Assembly (NCBI RefSeq): GCF_024298885.1
Contig: NZ_CP101166.1
Span: forward strand, 1,302,001 to 1,366,000
Length of the DNA stretch: 64,000 nucleotides
DNA from: Haloglomus halophilum
Lineage (GTDB): Archaea > Halobacteriota > Halobacteria > Halobacteriales > Haloarculaceae
Reading direction: 5' to 3'
The translations under genes were made by a program, and so were the position numbers. The notes under the pieces are model-generated. The model worked only from the letters and a program-made list of their open reading frames with translations. It was not told the origin of the DNA and searched no databases. Below are positions 41,377 to 49,330 of the stretch, one piece after another. Each line of letters starts with the position of its first letter. Position 1 is the stretch's first letter.

Positions 41377-41856
41377 GTGGCCAACACCGACTCCGCCGAC
41401 GGAGGGTCGGAGGAGCCGGACGGGACGGGGGACGACGAACCGGCCGTCGATGCCACCCGGGGCGGTCCGCACGACCGGGCGACGGTCACCGCGGCCGACG
41501 CCGCGACCGCCGACCGACTGGCTGCGCTCGAGGAATCGGGCGCCGTCGACGGCTACGTCCCGCTCGTCGACTACGACGCGCTCGGGCTTCGGACGGCGCT
41601 CCTCCGGATCGACGCCCACCACGGGAACGCCCGCACCATCGCGGACGACCTCCGCGACGGCCCCGGCGTGGCGGTCTACCTGGCCAGCGGGCGGTTCGAC
41701 GTGCAGGCCGTCTGTCGGTTCCCGTCGGCCGCCGCGTTCGAGCGAACCGCGACCCGGCTGGCGAGTGACCCCCGGGTCCGTGCCCACCGCATCGCGGTCG
41801 CCCGGCACGCCGTCGTCGAGGACGGGCCGCTCGCCGCGCTGCACGGCGACGACTGA
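41377..41856 (+). CDS. AsnC/Lrp-type effector-binding (RAM) domain protein lacking a full helix-turn-helix
   Basis: A 159-residue protein starting with GTG three bases after glnK. Residues from about 40 read RLAALEESGAVDGYVPLVDYDALGL, the Lrp linker, then the RAM domain (TALLRIDAHHGNARTIADDL, GVAVYLASGRFDVQAVCRF). The N-terminal 35 residues are an acidic, disordered segment instead of the first two helices of the winged helix. The protein may sense glutamine or another amino acid without binding DNA, or act by pairing with a full Lrp protein. The operon with amt-glnK indicates nitrogen sensing. Confidence 0.75.
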   Translation: MANTDSADGGSEEPDGTGDDEPAVDATRGGPHDRATVTAADAATADRLAALEESGAVDGYVPLVDYDALGLRTALLRIDAHHGNARTIADDLRDGPGVAVYLASGRFDVQAVCRFPSAAAFERTATRLASDPRVRAHRIAVARHAVVEDGPLAALHGDD

Positions 41857-42162
41857 CACACCTCCTACTCCACACCGCCGTTCCGCACGGCGACACGCCG
41901 AGATGTCACCCGTACACGGTCGACGGTAGCACCGCTGTATCTCCGTTCCATGTTCCATCCCGCGCCCCCACAGCCGCACGTGCCACTGCTCCACGCGCCG
42001 CGGCCCTACGCCACTGCCTACGCGCCGCGACCCCTACGACACGGCTCCACGCGCCGCTCTCGACCCCCAACCCGGGACCGACACGACCCACCCCGCGGCG
42101 GATCGGTGGACGAGTGTCGTGCGCGCGGACCGAAACCCGTCCGAACGGCCAGTTCCACGGCG

Positions 42163-42173
42163 GACGTTCGTCC
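42163..42173 (+). promoter_or_regulatory. GACGTTCGTCC motif upstream of the fused amt
   Basis: Identical to the eleven-base block at 39428-39438. With the base before it, GGACG-TT-CGTCC is a short palindrome. The 482-base gap 41857-42338 holds no gene I can support; its first 250 bases carry CGCGCC-rich short repeats only. Confidence 0.4.
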
Positions 42174-42289
42174 AGTGAACTGTCGATGAACGTCCGAGAG
42201 GTGGACGGATTACGACCTTATATCGATATTATTCTACCCCAAATCGGACAGTCGTCTATCCATACGTATGAAAATGGACATTCACAACT

Positions 42290-42304
42290 CAAACGTTTAT
42301 GTAG
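42290..42304 (+). promoter_or_regulatory. Promoter of leader-amt-PII gene
   Basis: CAAACGTTTATGTAG matches CAAACCTTATGTAG before the first amt. TTATGTAG begins 42 bases before the leader ATG. The 100 bases before it (42205-42300) are unusually AT-rich. Confidence 0.5.
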
Positions 42305-42338
42305 GAGTATCTGCTGACGAGATGACGTGAGAGACACC

Positions 42339-42404
42339 ATGAACGTTGCAGAATGCGAGTTCGAAATAGACAGTCGTTCGGAACCTGAGGTGGACCGCGC
42401 GTGA
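42339..42404 (+). CDS. Leader peptide of the Amt-PII gene (21 residues), translationally coupled
   Basis: A 21-codon ORF, starting [13 protein letters not shown] and ending EVDRA. Its TGA (42402-42404) shares its last base with the amt ATG (42404-42406), again TGATG. It is rich in Glu/Asp like the first leader but is not the same sequence. The same length and overlap in both loci argue against chance. Confidence 0.55.
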   Translation: MNVAECEFEIDSRSEPEVDRA

Positions 42405-44146
42405 TGGACGTACTGCTCCAGTCCGGCACGGAGCTGAGCACGCTGGTCGAGGGGGTCAACCTGCTGTGGGTGCTGACGGTGACCTTCCTCATCTTCTTCA
42501 TGCACGCCGGCTTCGCGATGCTGGAGGCGGGCCAGGTCCGCTCGAAGAACGTCGCCAACCAGCTGACGAAGAACATGCTCACCTGGAGTATCGGCGTCAT
42601 CGCGTTCTTCCTCGTCGGCGCGGGCGTCGCGAGCGTGACTGGTCAGTTGACCGGACCGAACGCGCTCGTCCCGGGTGACCTCATCGCGACCTGGAGCGCC
42701 GGGTCGGCGGGCTGGGTGAGCTGGCTGTTCGGCGCCGTCTTCGCGATGACCGCCGCCACCATCGTCTCCGGGGCGGTGGCGGGCCGCGCGAAGCTCCGCG
42801 CGTACGTCACGTACACGATACTGCTGGCCGCGGTCATCTACCCGGTCGTCGTCGGGTTCACCTGGGCGGGCCAGGGGCTCCTCACCTCCGACGGCCTCAT
42901 CGGACTGGGCTTCCAGGACTTCGCGGGCGGTGTCATCGTCCACGGCATGGGCGGTGTCGCCGGCCTCACCGCGGCCTGGATCATCGGCCCGCGCATCGAC
43001 CGCTACAACGAGGACGGCAGCGTCAACGTCATCCCCGGCCACTCGCTGACGTTCGCGGTGCTGGGGACGCTCATCCTCGCCTTCGGCTGGTACGGCTTCA
43101 ACGTCGGCACCGCCGCGTCGGTGTTCGACGCGACGGCCGCCGCCGACCAGGGCATCCTCTCGCTGGGTGCGTTCGACTACGTCGGCCGCGTCGCGCTGAC
43201 CACGACGCTGGGGATGGCCGCGGGCGCCATCGGCGCCGGCGGCATGGCGCTGTACAAGACCGGCAAGGTCGACACGCTGTACGTCGCCAATGGGATGCTC
43301 GCCGGTCTCGTCGGCATCACCTCCATCACGGACGGCATCCTCTGGGTGGGCGCGCTCGCGGTCGGCCTCATCGCCGGCGCGCAGCTGCCCATCGTCTTCG
43401 GCTTCGTGGAGAAGCGGCTCAAGATCGACGACGTCTGTGCGGTCTTCCCGGTCCACGGGAGTGCGGGGCTGCTCGGCGCGCTGCTGTTCCCGTTCGTCGC
43501 GACCGACACCTGGGCGAGCGGCTTCGACGCCGCGTTCTTCGTCGACGCGCTCGTCGGACAGATCGCGCTGGTCGTGGTCATCACGGTCTGGACGGTCGCC
43601 GCGACCGCGGCCGTCTTCGGTGCGCTGAAGGCCATCGGTGAGGCCCGCGTCTCCCGCGAGCACGAACTGGAGGGGCTGGACGTCTCCGAGCACGGCGTCG
43701 ACACCTACCCCGAGTTCGGCCGCCCCGAGACCGCCACGGACGGCGGTTACGTGCAGGACGACCGCGGCATCATCCGCCCGGACGGCGGCGTCGCCAACGA
43801 CGGCAGCATCAAGATGGTCACGGCGTACATCCGCCCGGACGTGCTGGGCGAGGTGAAGGGCGCCCTCGTCGAGGTCGGTGCCCCCTCCATCACGGTGACG
43901 AACGTCTCCGGCCGCGGTAGCCAGCCCGCGAAGAAGGGCCAGTGGCGCGGCGAGGAGTACACCGTCGACCTCCACCAGAAGGTGAAGGTCGAGTGTGTCG
44001 TCGCGGACGTGCCCGCCGACGAGGTCGCCGAGGCCATCGCGGACGCGGCCAAGACCGGCGAACCCGGCGACGGCAAGGTGTTCATCATGCCGGTCGAGGG
44101 CGCCCACCAGATCCGGACGGGCAAGACCGGCCGCGAGGCCGTCTGA
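42404..44146 (+). CDS. Amt ammonium transporter fused to a C-terminal PII (GlnK) domain
   Basis: A 580-residue single polypeptide. Residues 1-430 form the Amt channel ([14 protein letters not shown]; pore His in [15 protein letters not shown] and [14 protein letters not shown]). A 35-residue linker ([10 protein letters not shown] to GGVANDGS) leads to a complete PII domain, about residues 467-580 ([17 protein letters not shown]-loop [36 protein letters not shown]). No frameshift or stop separates the two, unlike the first locus. The PII part is nearly identical in DNA to the free glnK. Every channel would carry its own regulator, and PII trimer and Amt trimer symmetries match. Confidence 0.92.
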   Translation: MDVLLQSGTELSTLVEGVNLLWVLTVTFLIFFMHAGFAMLEAGQVRSKNVANQLTKNMLTWSIGVIAFFLVGAGVASVTGQLTGPNALVPGDLIATWSAGSAGWVSWLFGAVFAMTAATIVSGAVAGRAKLRAYVTYTILLAAVIYPVVVGFTWAGQGLLTSDGLIGLGFQDFAGGVIVHGMGGVAGLTAAWIIGPRIDRYNEDGSVNVIPGHSLTFAVLGTLILAFGWYGFNVGTAASVFDATAAADQGILSLGAFDYVGRVALTTTLGMAAGAIGAGGMALYKTGKVDTLYVANGMLAGLVGITSITDGILWVGALAVGLIAGAQLPIVFGFVEKRLKIDDVCAVFPVHGSAGLLGALLFPFVATDTWASGFDAAFFVDALVGQIALVVVITVWTVAATAAVFGALKAIGEARVSREHELEGLDVSEHGVDTYPEFGRPETATDGGYVQDDRGIIRPDGGVANDGSIKMVTAYIRPDVLGEVKGALVEVGAPSITVTNVSGRGSQPAKKGQWRGEEYTVDLHQKVKVECVVADVPADEVAEAIADAAKTGEPGDGKVFIMPVEGAHQIRTGKTGREAV

Positions 44147-44649
44147 CCACGACTGCGACACCGACTCGAACCGCGCCGGCCTCCCCGGCACACTGACGCT
44201 GTTTTCCGCTGGGTTCGTTGCACCGGTGCCGTTTTTCGATTGCTTTCGATATTTTACGATCGTTCGGAAGTACTGGCGACAGAATTAGCTAGTTGCATCA
44301 TAATCCTCGGGATGGTCCAATTCGAGCGCAGTCGCTCGTCGTGGATGGTGGATAGCGGCCAGCGGGAGCAGCCCGCCGGCCGACTGCAGGAACGGGACCG
44401 ACCGGGTGGAGCGGTCGGCCAGGCCGGGGTCGCGAACGAAGGAACAGCCACACGACGCACGACGCGTGGCACCAGCCGTGGTTCGCCCGGCGTCGAACCG
44501 GATGCCGATACGACACCGCCTTGGAGGTGTTGTCCTGTCTTGCTTGCCTTGTTGTTCTCTCGTGCTTCGCATCCATCCCTATGCAGTGGTTGCATATAAT
44601 ACCCCAGATTGGAGGCAATAGCTACACTTCTCAGAGACATCCATGGATG
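44147..44649. other. Gene-free stretch after the Amt-PII gene
   Basis: The 657 bases 44147-44803 contain no gene I can support. A T-run in GCCGTTTTTCGATTG near 44228 may end the Amt-PII transcript. TAGTTGCATCATAATCC (44291 on) and TGGTTGCATATAATACC (44587 on) are imperfect direct copies around 270 bases. A 128-residue frame on the minus strand is Arg/Ser-rich and unlike local proteins. It could be a decayed insertion. Confidence 0.5.
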
Positions 44650-44678
44650 AGCGTCTAAGAATTCCCCATCTAGACGCT
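44650..44678. repeat. Inverted repeat, 8-bp arms and 13-base spacer
   Basis: AGCGTCTA (44650-44657) and TAGACGCT (44671-44678) are perfect complements with a 13-base spacer, the same geometry as 25075-25103. It lies 126 bases before hemL. Confidence 0.5.
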
Positions 44679-44803
44679 AGATTGTAATCCCATCCGTTCG
44701 GGGAGGCTCGGCCGTCGTGAATCGGCTACGCCTCGGTTCGAGAGCGACCCGGCGCCGGGCGCGGTGAGCAAGCTACTTTCGCCCCCCGGCAGTAGACCGG
44801 CGT

Positions 44804-46144
44804 ATGAATCGCGAGCGCTCGCGGGACCTCTACGACCGTGCGCTGTCCGTGTTGCCGGGCGGCGTGAACAGCTCGGTTCGGGCGGCCCCCCAGCCGTATC
44901 CCACCTTCGTCGAGCGGGGCGACGGCGGCCACGTCATCGACGCCGACGGCAACCGGCTGGTCGACTGGGTGATGGGCCTGGGCCCGATGCTGCTGGGCCA
45001 CGACATGCCCGAACCGGTGCAGGCGGCGGTGCAGTCCCGTGCCAGCGAGGGGCCGATGTACGGGATGCCCACCGAGATCGAGGTCGAGCACGCCGAGTTC
45101 GTCTGCCGCCACGTCCCCTCGGTGGAGATGCTCCGCTTCGTCAACAGCGGGACGGAGGCGACCGTCTCGGCGGTGCGGCTCGCGCGGGGCATCACCGGAC
45201 GCAACAAGATCGTCGTGATGCAGGGCGGCTACCACGGCGCCCAGGAGTCCACGCTCGTCGAGGGCGACGCCGACCACCACCGGCCGTCCACGAACGGCAT
45301 CCCGCAGTCGTTCGCGAAGCATACGCTCCCGGTCCCGTTCAACGACGAGGAAGCGATGCAGGAGGTGTTCGCCGAGCACGGTGACGACATCGCGGGCGTC
45401 CTCATCGAGCCGGTCCAGGCGAACATGGGCATCGTCACGCCCGAGGCGGGCTACCACGAGGCCGTCGCGGACCTCTGTGAGGGCCACGGCGCCCTGCTCA
45501 TCTGGGACGAGGTCATCACGGGCTTCCGGGTCGGCGGCCTCCAGTGCGCCCAGGGGAAGTACGACATCGACCCCGACATCACGACGTTCGGGAAGATCAT
45601 CGGCGGCGGCTACCCGGTCGGCGCCATCGGCGGCAAGACCGAGTACATCGAGCAGTTCACGCCCTCGGGCGACGTGTTCCAGGCCGGCACCTTCTCCGGA
45701 CACCCCGTGACCATGGCGGCCGGGCTGGAGACGCTCCGCTACTGTGCCGAGAACGACGTGTACGACCACGTCAACGACCTGGGGCGGCAGCTCCGCGAGG
45801 GACTCACCGACATCGTCGCCGACCAGGCACCCGCGTACACGGTGACGGGACTGGACTCCATGTTCAAGGTCATCTTCACGCGCGCGGACGGCCCGTCACA
45901 GAGCGAGTGCTGTGCGAACGGCTGCCGGCAGGACCCCTCGTGCGACCGCTACGACTCGTGTCCGAAGCGCGGCACGGACACGGACGAGGCCGCGACGGAC
46001 CGCTACGCCCGCATCTTCCGCCCGCGGATGCTGGACGAGGGCGTGCTCGTCTCGCAGAACCAGTACGAGACCAACTTCGTCTCCCACGGCCACACCGAGG
46101 ACGATGTCGAGCGGACGCTGGAGGCGTACAAGGAGTGCCTCTGA
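44804..46144 (+). CDS. hemL: Glutamate-1-semialdehyde 2,1-aminomutase
   Basis: A 446-residue PLP enzyme making 5-aminolevulinate for tetrapyrroles. [10 protein letters not shown] opens it as in all Hem[19 protein letters not shown] binds cofactor, [12 protein letters not shown] holds the PLP Asp, and K264 ([15 protein letters not shown]) is the Schiff-base lysine. Between residues 366 and 395 there is a Cys-rich insertion ([21 protein letters not shown]369, C370, C374, C380, C386) where bacterial HemL has a short loop. Confidence 0.95.
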   Translation: MNRERSRDLYDRALSVLPGGVNSSVRAAPQPYPTFVERGDGGHVIDADGNRLVDWVMGLGPMLLGHDMPEPVQAAVQSRASEGPMYGMPTEIEVEHAEFVCRHVPSVEMLRFVNSGTEATVSAVRLARGITGRNKIVVMQGGYHGAQESTLVEGDADHHRPSTNGIPQSFAKHTLPVPFNDEEAMQEVFAEHGDDIAGVLIEPVQANMGIVTPEAGYHEAVADLCEGHGALLIWDEVITGFRVGGLQCAQGKYDIDPDITTFGKIIGGGYPVGAIGGKTEYIEQFTPSGDVFQAGTFSGHPVTMAAGLETLRYCAENDVYDHVNDLGRQLREGLTDIVADQAPAYTVTGLDSMFKVIFTRADGPSQSECCANGCRQDPSCDRYDSCPKRGTDTDEAATDRYARIFRPRMLDEGVLVSQNQYETNFVSHGHTEDDVERTLEAYKECL

Positions 46145-46151
46145 CGGGGCG

Positions 46152-46409
46152 ATGCCACCGTCCGACGAGGGGTGGAACGACCCACCGCTGCCCGACGAGG
46201 AGCCCGACCCCTCGATAGCGTGGCCGACACACGGGCATGCGACCGCCGCGTGGGCCGGCTGGTTGGCGCTGGGCTACGCACTCGTGGTCGGTGGGCGGGC
46301 ACTGCTTGCGGGCGTCGTTCCGCTCGGGGTGCTCCCGGTTGCGGGCGTCGGGGTCGGGCTGCTGGTCGGCGTCCGGCTGACCGGAGGCGACCCGCGGGTG
46401 TGGCGGTAG
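46152..46409 (+). CDS. Small two-helix membrane protein downstream of hemL
   Basis: An 85-residue protein starting MPPSDEGWNDPPLPDEEP. A Pro/Asp-rich front is followed by two helices (AAWAGWLALGYALVVGGRALL and VLPVAGVGVGLLVGVRL). It begins eight bases after the hemL stop, so it is in the same transcript. No function recognised. Confidence 0.65.
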   Translation: MPPSDEGWNDPPLPDEEPDPSIAWPTHGHATAAWAGWLALGYALVVGGRALLAGVVPLGVLPVAGVGVGLLVGVRLTGGDPRVWR

Positions 46410-46439
46410 GCGGGGGACACGTCGACAGTGGGAGGGCTC

Positions 46440-46709
46440 TCACCGGCGGTCGTCGTCCCGGCGCCGCCGGTCGTTCCCGTCACGCCACCCCCGCACCGTG
46501 GCGATTACGGCGACCAGCGCCACCAGCACGACCAGGACGACGACCGTGACGACGCCGATCTGGACGCCCAGGCGGTACGGACCGTCGTACGGCAGCATCC
46601 GGCCGATAGCCGAGGCGGCGGAGATGGAGACGAACAGCACGAGGAATCGCGGAACGAGGCCGAGCGAGCGATACTGCTCGTCGAAACGGCGATACCACTC
46701 GGGGACCAT
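46440..46709 (-). CDS. Small two-helix membrane protein
   Basis: An 89-residue protein starting MVPEWYRRFDEQYRSLGLVPRF. It has two hydrophobic helices (about 22-38 and 45-72) and a very basic, Asp/Arg tail ([14 protein letters not shown]). Convergent with the small protein after hemL. No family recognised. Confidence 0.65.
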   Translation of the reverse strand: MVPEWYRRFDEQYRSLGLVPRFLVLFVSISAASAIGRMLPYDGPYRLGVQIGVVTVVVLVVLVALVAVIATVRGWRDGNDRRRRDDDRR

Positions 46710-46750
46710 ACGGCACGGTCGACACCGCGACGTAAAAGGGTTCGCCGGCC

Positions 46751-47008
46751 TCAGGCCGCGCCGCTGCCGTACGTCTCCTCCAGGTACTCGACGATGTCGT
46801 CGGACTCGGGCATCCCCTCGACGCCGTGCTCCTCGTCGACGAGGACGGGCACGCCGGTCTGTCCGGAGACCTCCTTCACCTCGGTCCGCTCGTCGTGCGA
46901 TCGGGGGACCATGTGGGACTCGTACTCGAGTCCGAGCTCGTCCAGCTTGTCGATGACCTTCGCGCAGTAGGGACAGCCCTCCAGTTCGTACAGTTCGAGG
47001 TTCGCCAT
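46751..47008 (-). CDS. Glutaredoxin-like protein
   Basis: An 85-residue thioredoxin-fold protein. LYELEGCPYCAKVIDKLDELG carries the CPYC redox pair (C12, C15). GVPVLVDEEHG has the cis-Pro and GMPESDDIVEYLEE the C-terminal helix, as in glutaredoxins and the GST N-terminal domain. Haloarchaea lack glutathione and use gamma-glutamylcysteine, so that thiol is its likely partner (inferred). It is upstream of, and co-directional with, the small membrane protein. Confidence 0.88.
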   Translation of the reverse strand: MANLELYELEGCPYCAKVIDKLDELGLEYESHMVPRSHDERTEVKEVSGQTGVPVLVDEEHGVEGMPESDDIVEYLEETYGSGAA

Positions 47009-47142
47009 CGCTGCACGGTACGGGTGCAAGTGATAAAGGCACGACGGTGATGTGCGTGGCCGGCACGGAGACAGCCCGGGGAAGCCGAGTGGAGGAAGGA
47101 CAGGAAAGGAGGAGACGGAGACGAGGAGGGGAGCGTGCCGGG

Positions 47143-48231
47143 CTACTCGGCGGGGTCGAAGACCTCGGGGGGCTCGGGCCCCTCGACGTTCACAATCGCG
47201 AGCGCGCCCTTCCGGGCGACCCGCGAGAGCGCGTGGTCGACCAGCTTGTAGCCGCCCGGCACCGGCGAGTGCATCGTCACGATGGCCGTGCTGCCGGGCA
47301 GGACCGGCGTCGTCTGGACGTAGCGCTGGGGCTCCGAGGCGATGGACCCCTGGCTCCAGACCTCGTCCCACACCGAGCCGATGGCGTGGAAGGAGCTGAA
47401 CTGGTTGGGGCCGCCGACGCCGTAGAAGATGCGGACCGTCTCGTCGGTCTTCACGTTCATCTCGTCGTACTTGCCGGGGGTGATGGCGTACTTCTCGCCG
47501 TTGATGAGCGAGTAGGTCGGGTTCTCGTCGGCCATCTTCTCGAAGTCGAACTGGTGGTGGCCCTCCTGACCGGTGTCACCGTTCGTGTACACCTCGTGCT
47601 GGCCGAGGTAGAACTCGTGGTCGACCTCGGGCAGGCCCTCCTCGGGCTCGACGAGGATGATGCCGAACATCCCGCTGGAGATGTGGTAGTCGACGTTCGC
47701 GACCGCACAGTGGTAGATGAACGCACCCGGGTAGGTCACCTTGAACTTCAGGTTGGTCTCCTCGCCCGGCCCGACCGTCGTCGCCTCGGCGCCGCCGCCG
47801 GGGCCACGGCACGCGTGGAAGTCCACGTTGTGCGCCATCGTGCTGGAGGTGTTGTTGCGGAAGGTCAGGTCGACCGTGTCACCCACGCGGGTCCGGACGA
47901 ACGGCCCAGGAATCTGTCGATTGAACGTCATGTACGTGAACGTGACGCCGGGCTCGATCTCCGCGACTACCTCCTCCGTCTCCAGTGTCACCGGGACGAC
48001 CGCGGGTTCGTCGCGCGTGATCGGCGGCGGGAGGTCCCGTGGGTCCGCGGCGACACGGTCGACATCGACCGCCTTCGCCGGTTCCAGGTCGGCTGCCTCG
48101 GCCGGCTCTCCGCCCGTGTTCGGGTCGACCGCACTGAGACCCGGGCGCCCGGAGCAGCCGGCGAGAGCCGCAGCGCCGCCGACACCCATCCCCTGAAGCA
48201 TCCGTCGTCGCGTGGTGTTGGGTTGGTTCAT
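47143..48231 (-). CDS. nirK: Copper-containing nitrite reductase (NirK)
   Basis: A 362-residue exported enzyme reducing nitrite to NO, a denitrification step. The signal is twin-arginine with a lipobox (TTRRRMLQGMGV... LAGC). Type-1 Cu ligands: H134, C175, H183, M188. Type-2 Cu ligands: H139, H174, H333. Catalytic D137 and H282. All are present (AHNVDFHA, YHCAVANVDYHISSGM, SSFHAIG, VDHALSRVA), and the spacings match the bacterial enzymes within one residue. It is divergent from a double halocyanin, its likely electron donor. A TATATATTC stretch lies about 40 bases upstream. Confidence 0.94.
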   Translation of the reverse strand: MNQPNTTRRRMLQGMGVGGAAALAGCSGRPGLSAVDPNTGGEPAEAADLEPAKAVDVDRVAADPRDLPPPITRDEPAVVPVTLETEEVVAEIEPGVTFTYMTFNRQIPGPFVRTRVGDTVDLTFRNNTSSTMAHNVDFHACRGPGGGAEATTVGPGEETNLKFKVTYPGAFIYHCAVANVDYHISSGMFGIILVEPEEGLPEVDHEFYLGQHEVYTNGDTGQEGHHQFDFEKMADENPTYSLINGEKYAITPGKYDEMNVKTDETVRIFYGVGGPNQFSSFHAIGSVWDEVWSQGSIASEPQRYVQTTPVLPGSTAIVTMHSPVPGGYKLVDHALSRVARKGALAIVNVEGPEPPEVFDPAE

Positions 48232-48337
48232 GATTACAGCCTGAGAGAGGCCCCGGCCACGAATATATACACATACACATTCCTATATGTCGAGAATCAC
48301 AGAAGCGTGTTACCCCCGGTAGCGCCGAGGAGCAGGT

Positions 48338-49330
48338 ATGACCGAGCACACATCCACCACGATGCCGCGGCGGCGGTTCCTCCGGACGGCCGCGCTGGCG
48401 GGGACCCTCGCTGCGACCGGCGTCGGCGCCGGGGCCGGCACGGCCGCGGCGGCCGACGAGGAGTTCGAGGCCTGGTTCTCGAACGTGGGCAACTACGACG
48501 GCGTCGCGGACTACCGCGGACAGTCCGAGGTCAGCGTTGCCGTCGGGTCGGAAGCCAACGGCGGCGCGTTCGGCTTCGGCCCGGCCGCCATCCAGGTCGA
48601 CCCCGGCACGACCGTCGTCTGGGAGTGGACCGGCGACGGCGGCCTCCACAACGTCGCCGAGACCGGGGGCGCCTTCGAGAGCGAGCTGACCGACGAGGGG
48701 GGCTACACCTTCGAGCAGGCCGTCGAGACCGAGGGGGTCCACTACTACGTCTGCGTGCCCCACGAGCAGATGGGCATGAAGGGGGCTGTCGTCGTCGGTG
48801 ACCTCGGCGTGGGGTCGGCCCAGACGGTGGCCGAGGAGCCCATCTACGGCCACTGGCTCGACGGCGTGAGCAACTACGATGGGACGGTCGATATGACCGG
48901 GCGTGAGGAGATCCGCATCGCCGTCGGCACCGAGGGCAACGGCGGGATGTACGCCTTCGACCCGCCAGCGGTCAAGGTCGACTCCGGAACGACCGTCGTC
49001 TGGGAGTGGACCGGCGAGGCCGAACACGACGTGGTCGACGAGCGACTCGGCTACGCGAGCCCCCGGCTCAGCGAGGCCGGCGACACGTTCAGCCGCCGGT
49101 TCGAGGGCGAGGGCATCAGCAAGTACGCCTGCTCGACGCTGGAGGACATCGGGATGAAGGGCGCCATCGTGGTCGGGGACCCGCCGGCCCCGAACGAGCT
49201 CCCGCCGATGGTCGAGCGAGGCGTCTGGGGCCTGCTCGGGCTCGCGGTCCTCTCGCCGCTCGCGGCCGGCGAGTACCTCCGGCGGCAGCGGCGACCGGAA
49301 CGGCGAGAAGTTCCGGCAGCACCACGATAG
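48338..49330 (+). CDS. Double halocyanin with degenerate second copper site
   Basis: A 330-residue Tat-exported blue copper protein (PRRRFLRTAALAG). Domain 1 has all ligands: H104 (GGLHNVA), C139, H142, M147 (YVCVPHEQMGM). Domain 2 keeps H230 (EAEHDVV), C265 and M273, but Leu268 replaces the second His (YACSTLEDIGM). A C-terminal helix (VWGLLGLAVLSPLAAGEYL) anchors it, ending in a basic tail. It is divergent from nirK across 106 bases, so it probably passes electrons to NirK. The related protein at 19463-20479 sits beside the multicopper oxidase. Confidence 0.9.
   Translation: MTEHTSTTMPRRRFLRTAALAGTLAATGVGAGAGTAAAADEEFEAWFSNVGNYDGVADYRGQSEVSVAVGSEANGGAFGFGPAAIQVDPGTTVVWEWTGDGGLHNVAETGGAFESELTDEGGYTFEQAVETEGVHYYVCVPHEQMGMKGAVVVGDLGVGSAQTVAEEPIYGHWLDGVSNYDGTVDMTGREEIRIAVGTEGNGGMYAFDPPAVKVDSGTTVVWEWTGEAEHDVVDERLGYASPRLSEAGDTFSRRFEGEGISKYACSTLEDIGMKGAIVVGDPPAPNELPPMVERGVWGLLGLAVLSPLAAGEYLRRQRRPERREVPAAPR

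Noticed and set aside
44254-44640. Minus-strand frame of 128 codons as a gene
   Set aside because: Composition is Arg/Ser/Pro-rich and not acidic, no promoter and no domain. A decayed fragment is possible but not supported.
48232-48337. A CGAAC-N4-GTTCG type denitrification-regulator site between nirK and the halocyanin
   Set aside because: I looked for this dyad in the 106-base gap and found none; only AT-rich TATA-like stretches are present.
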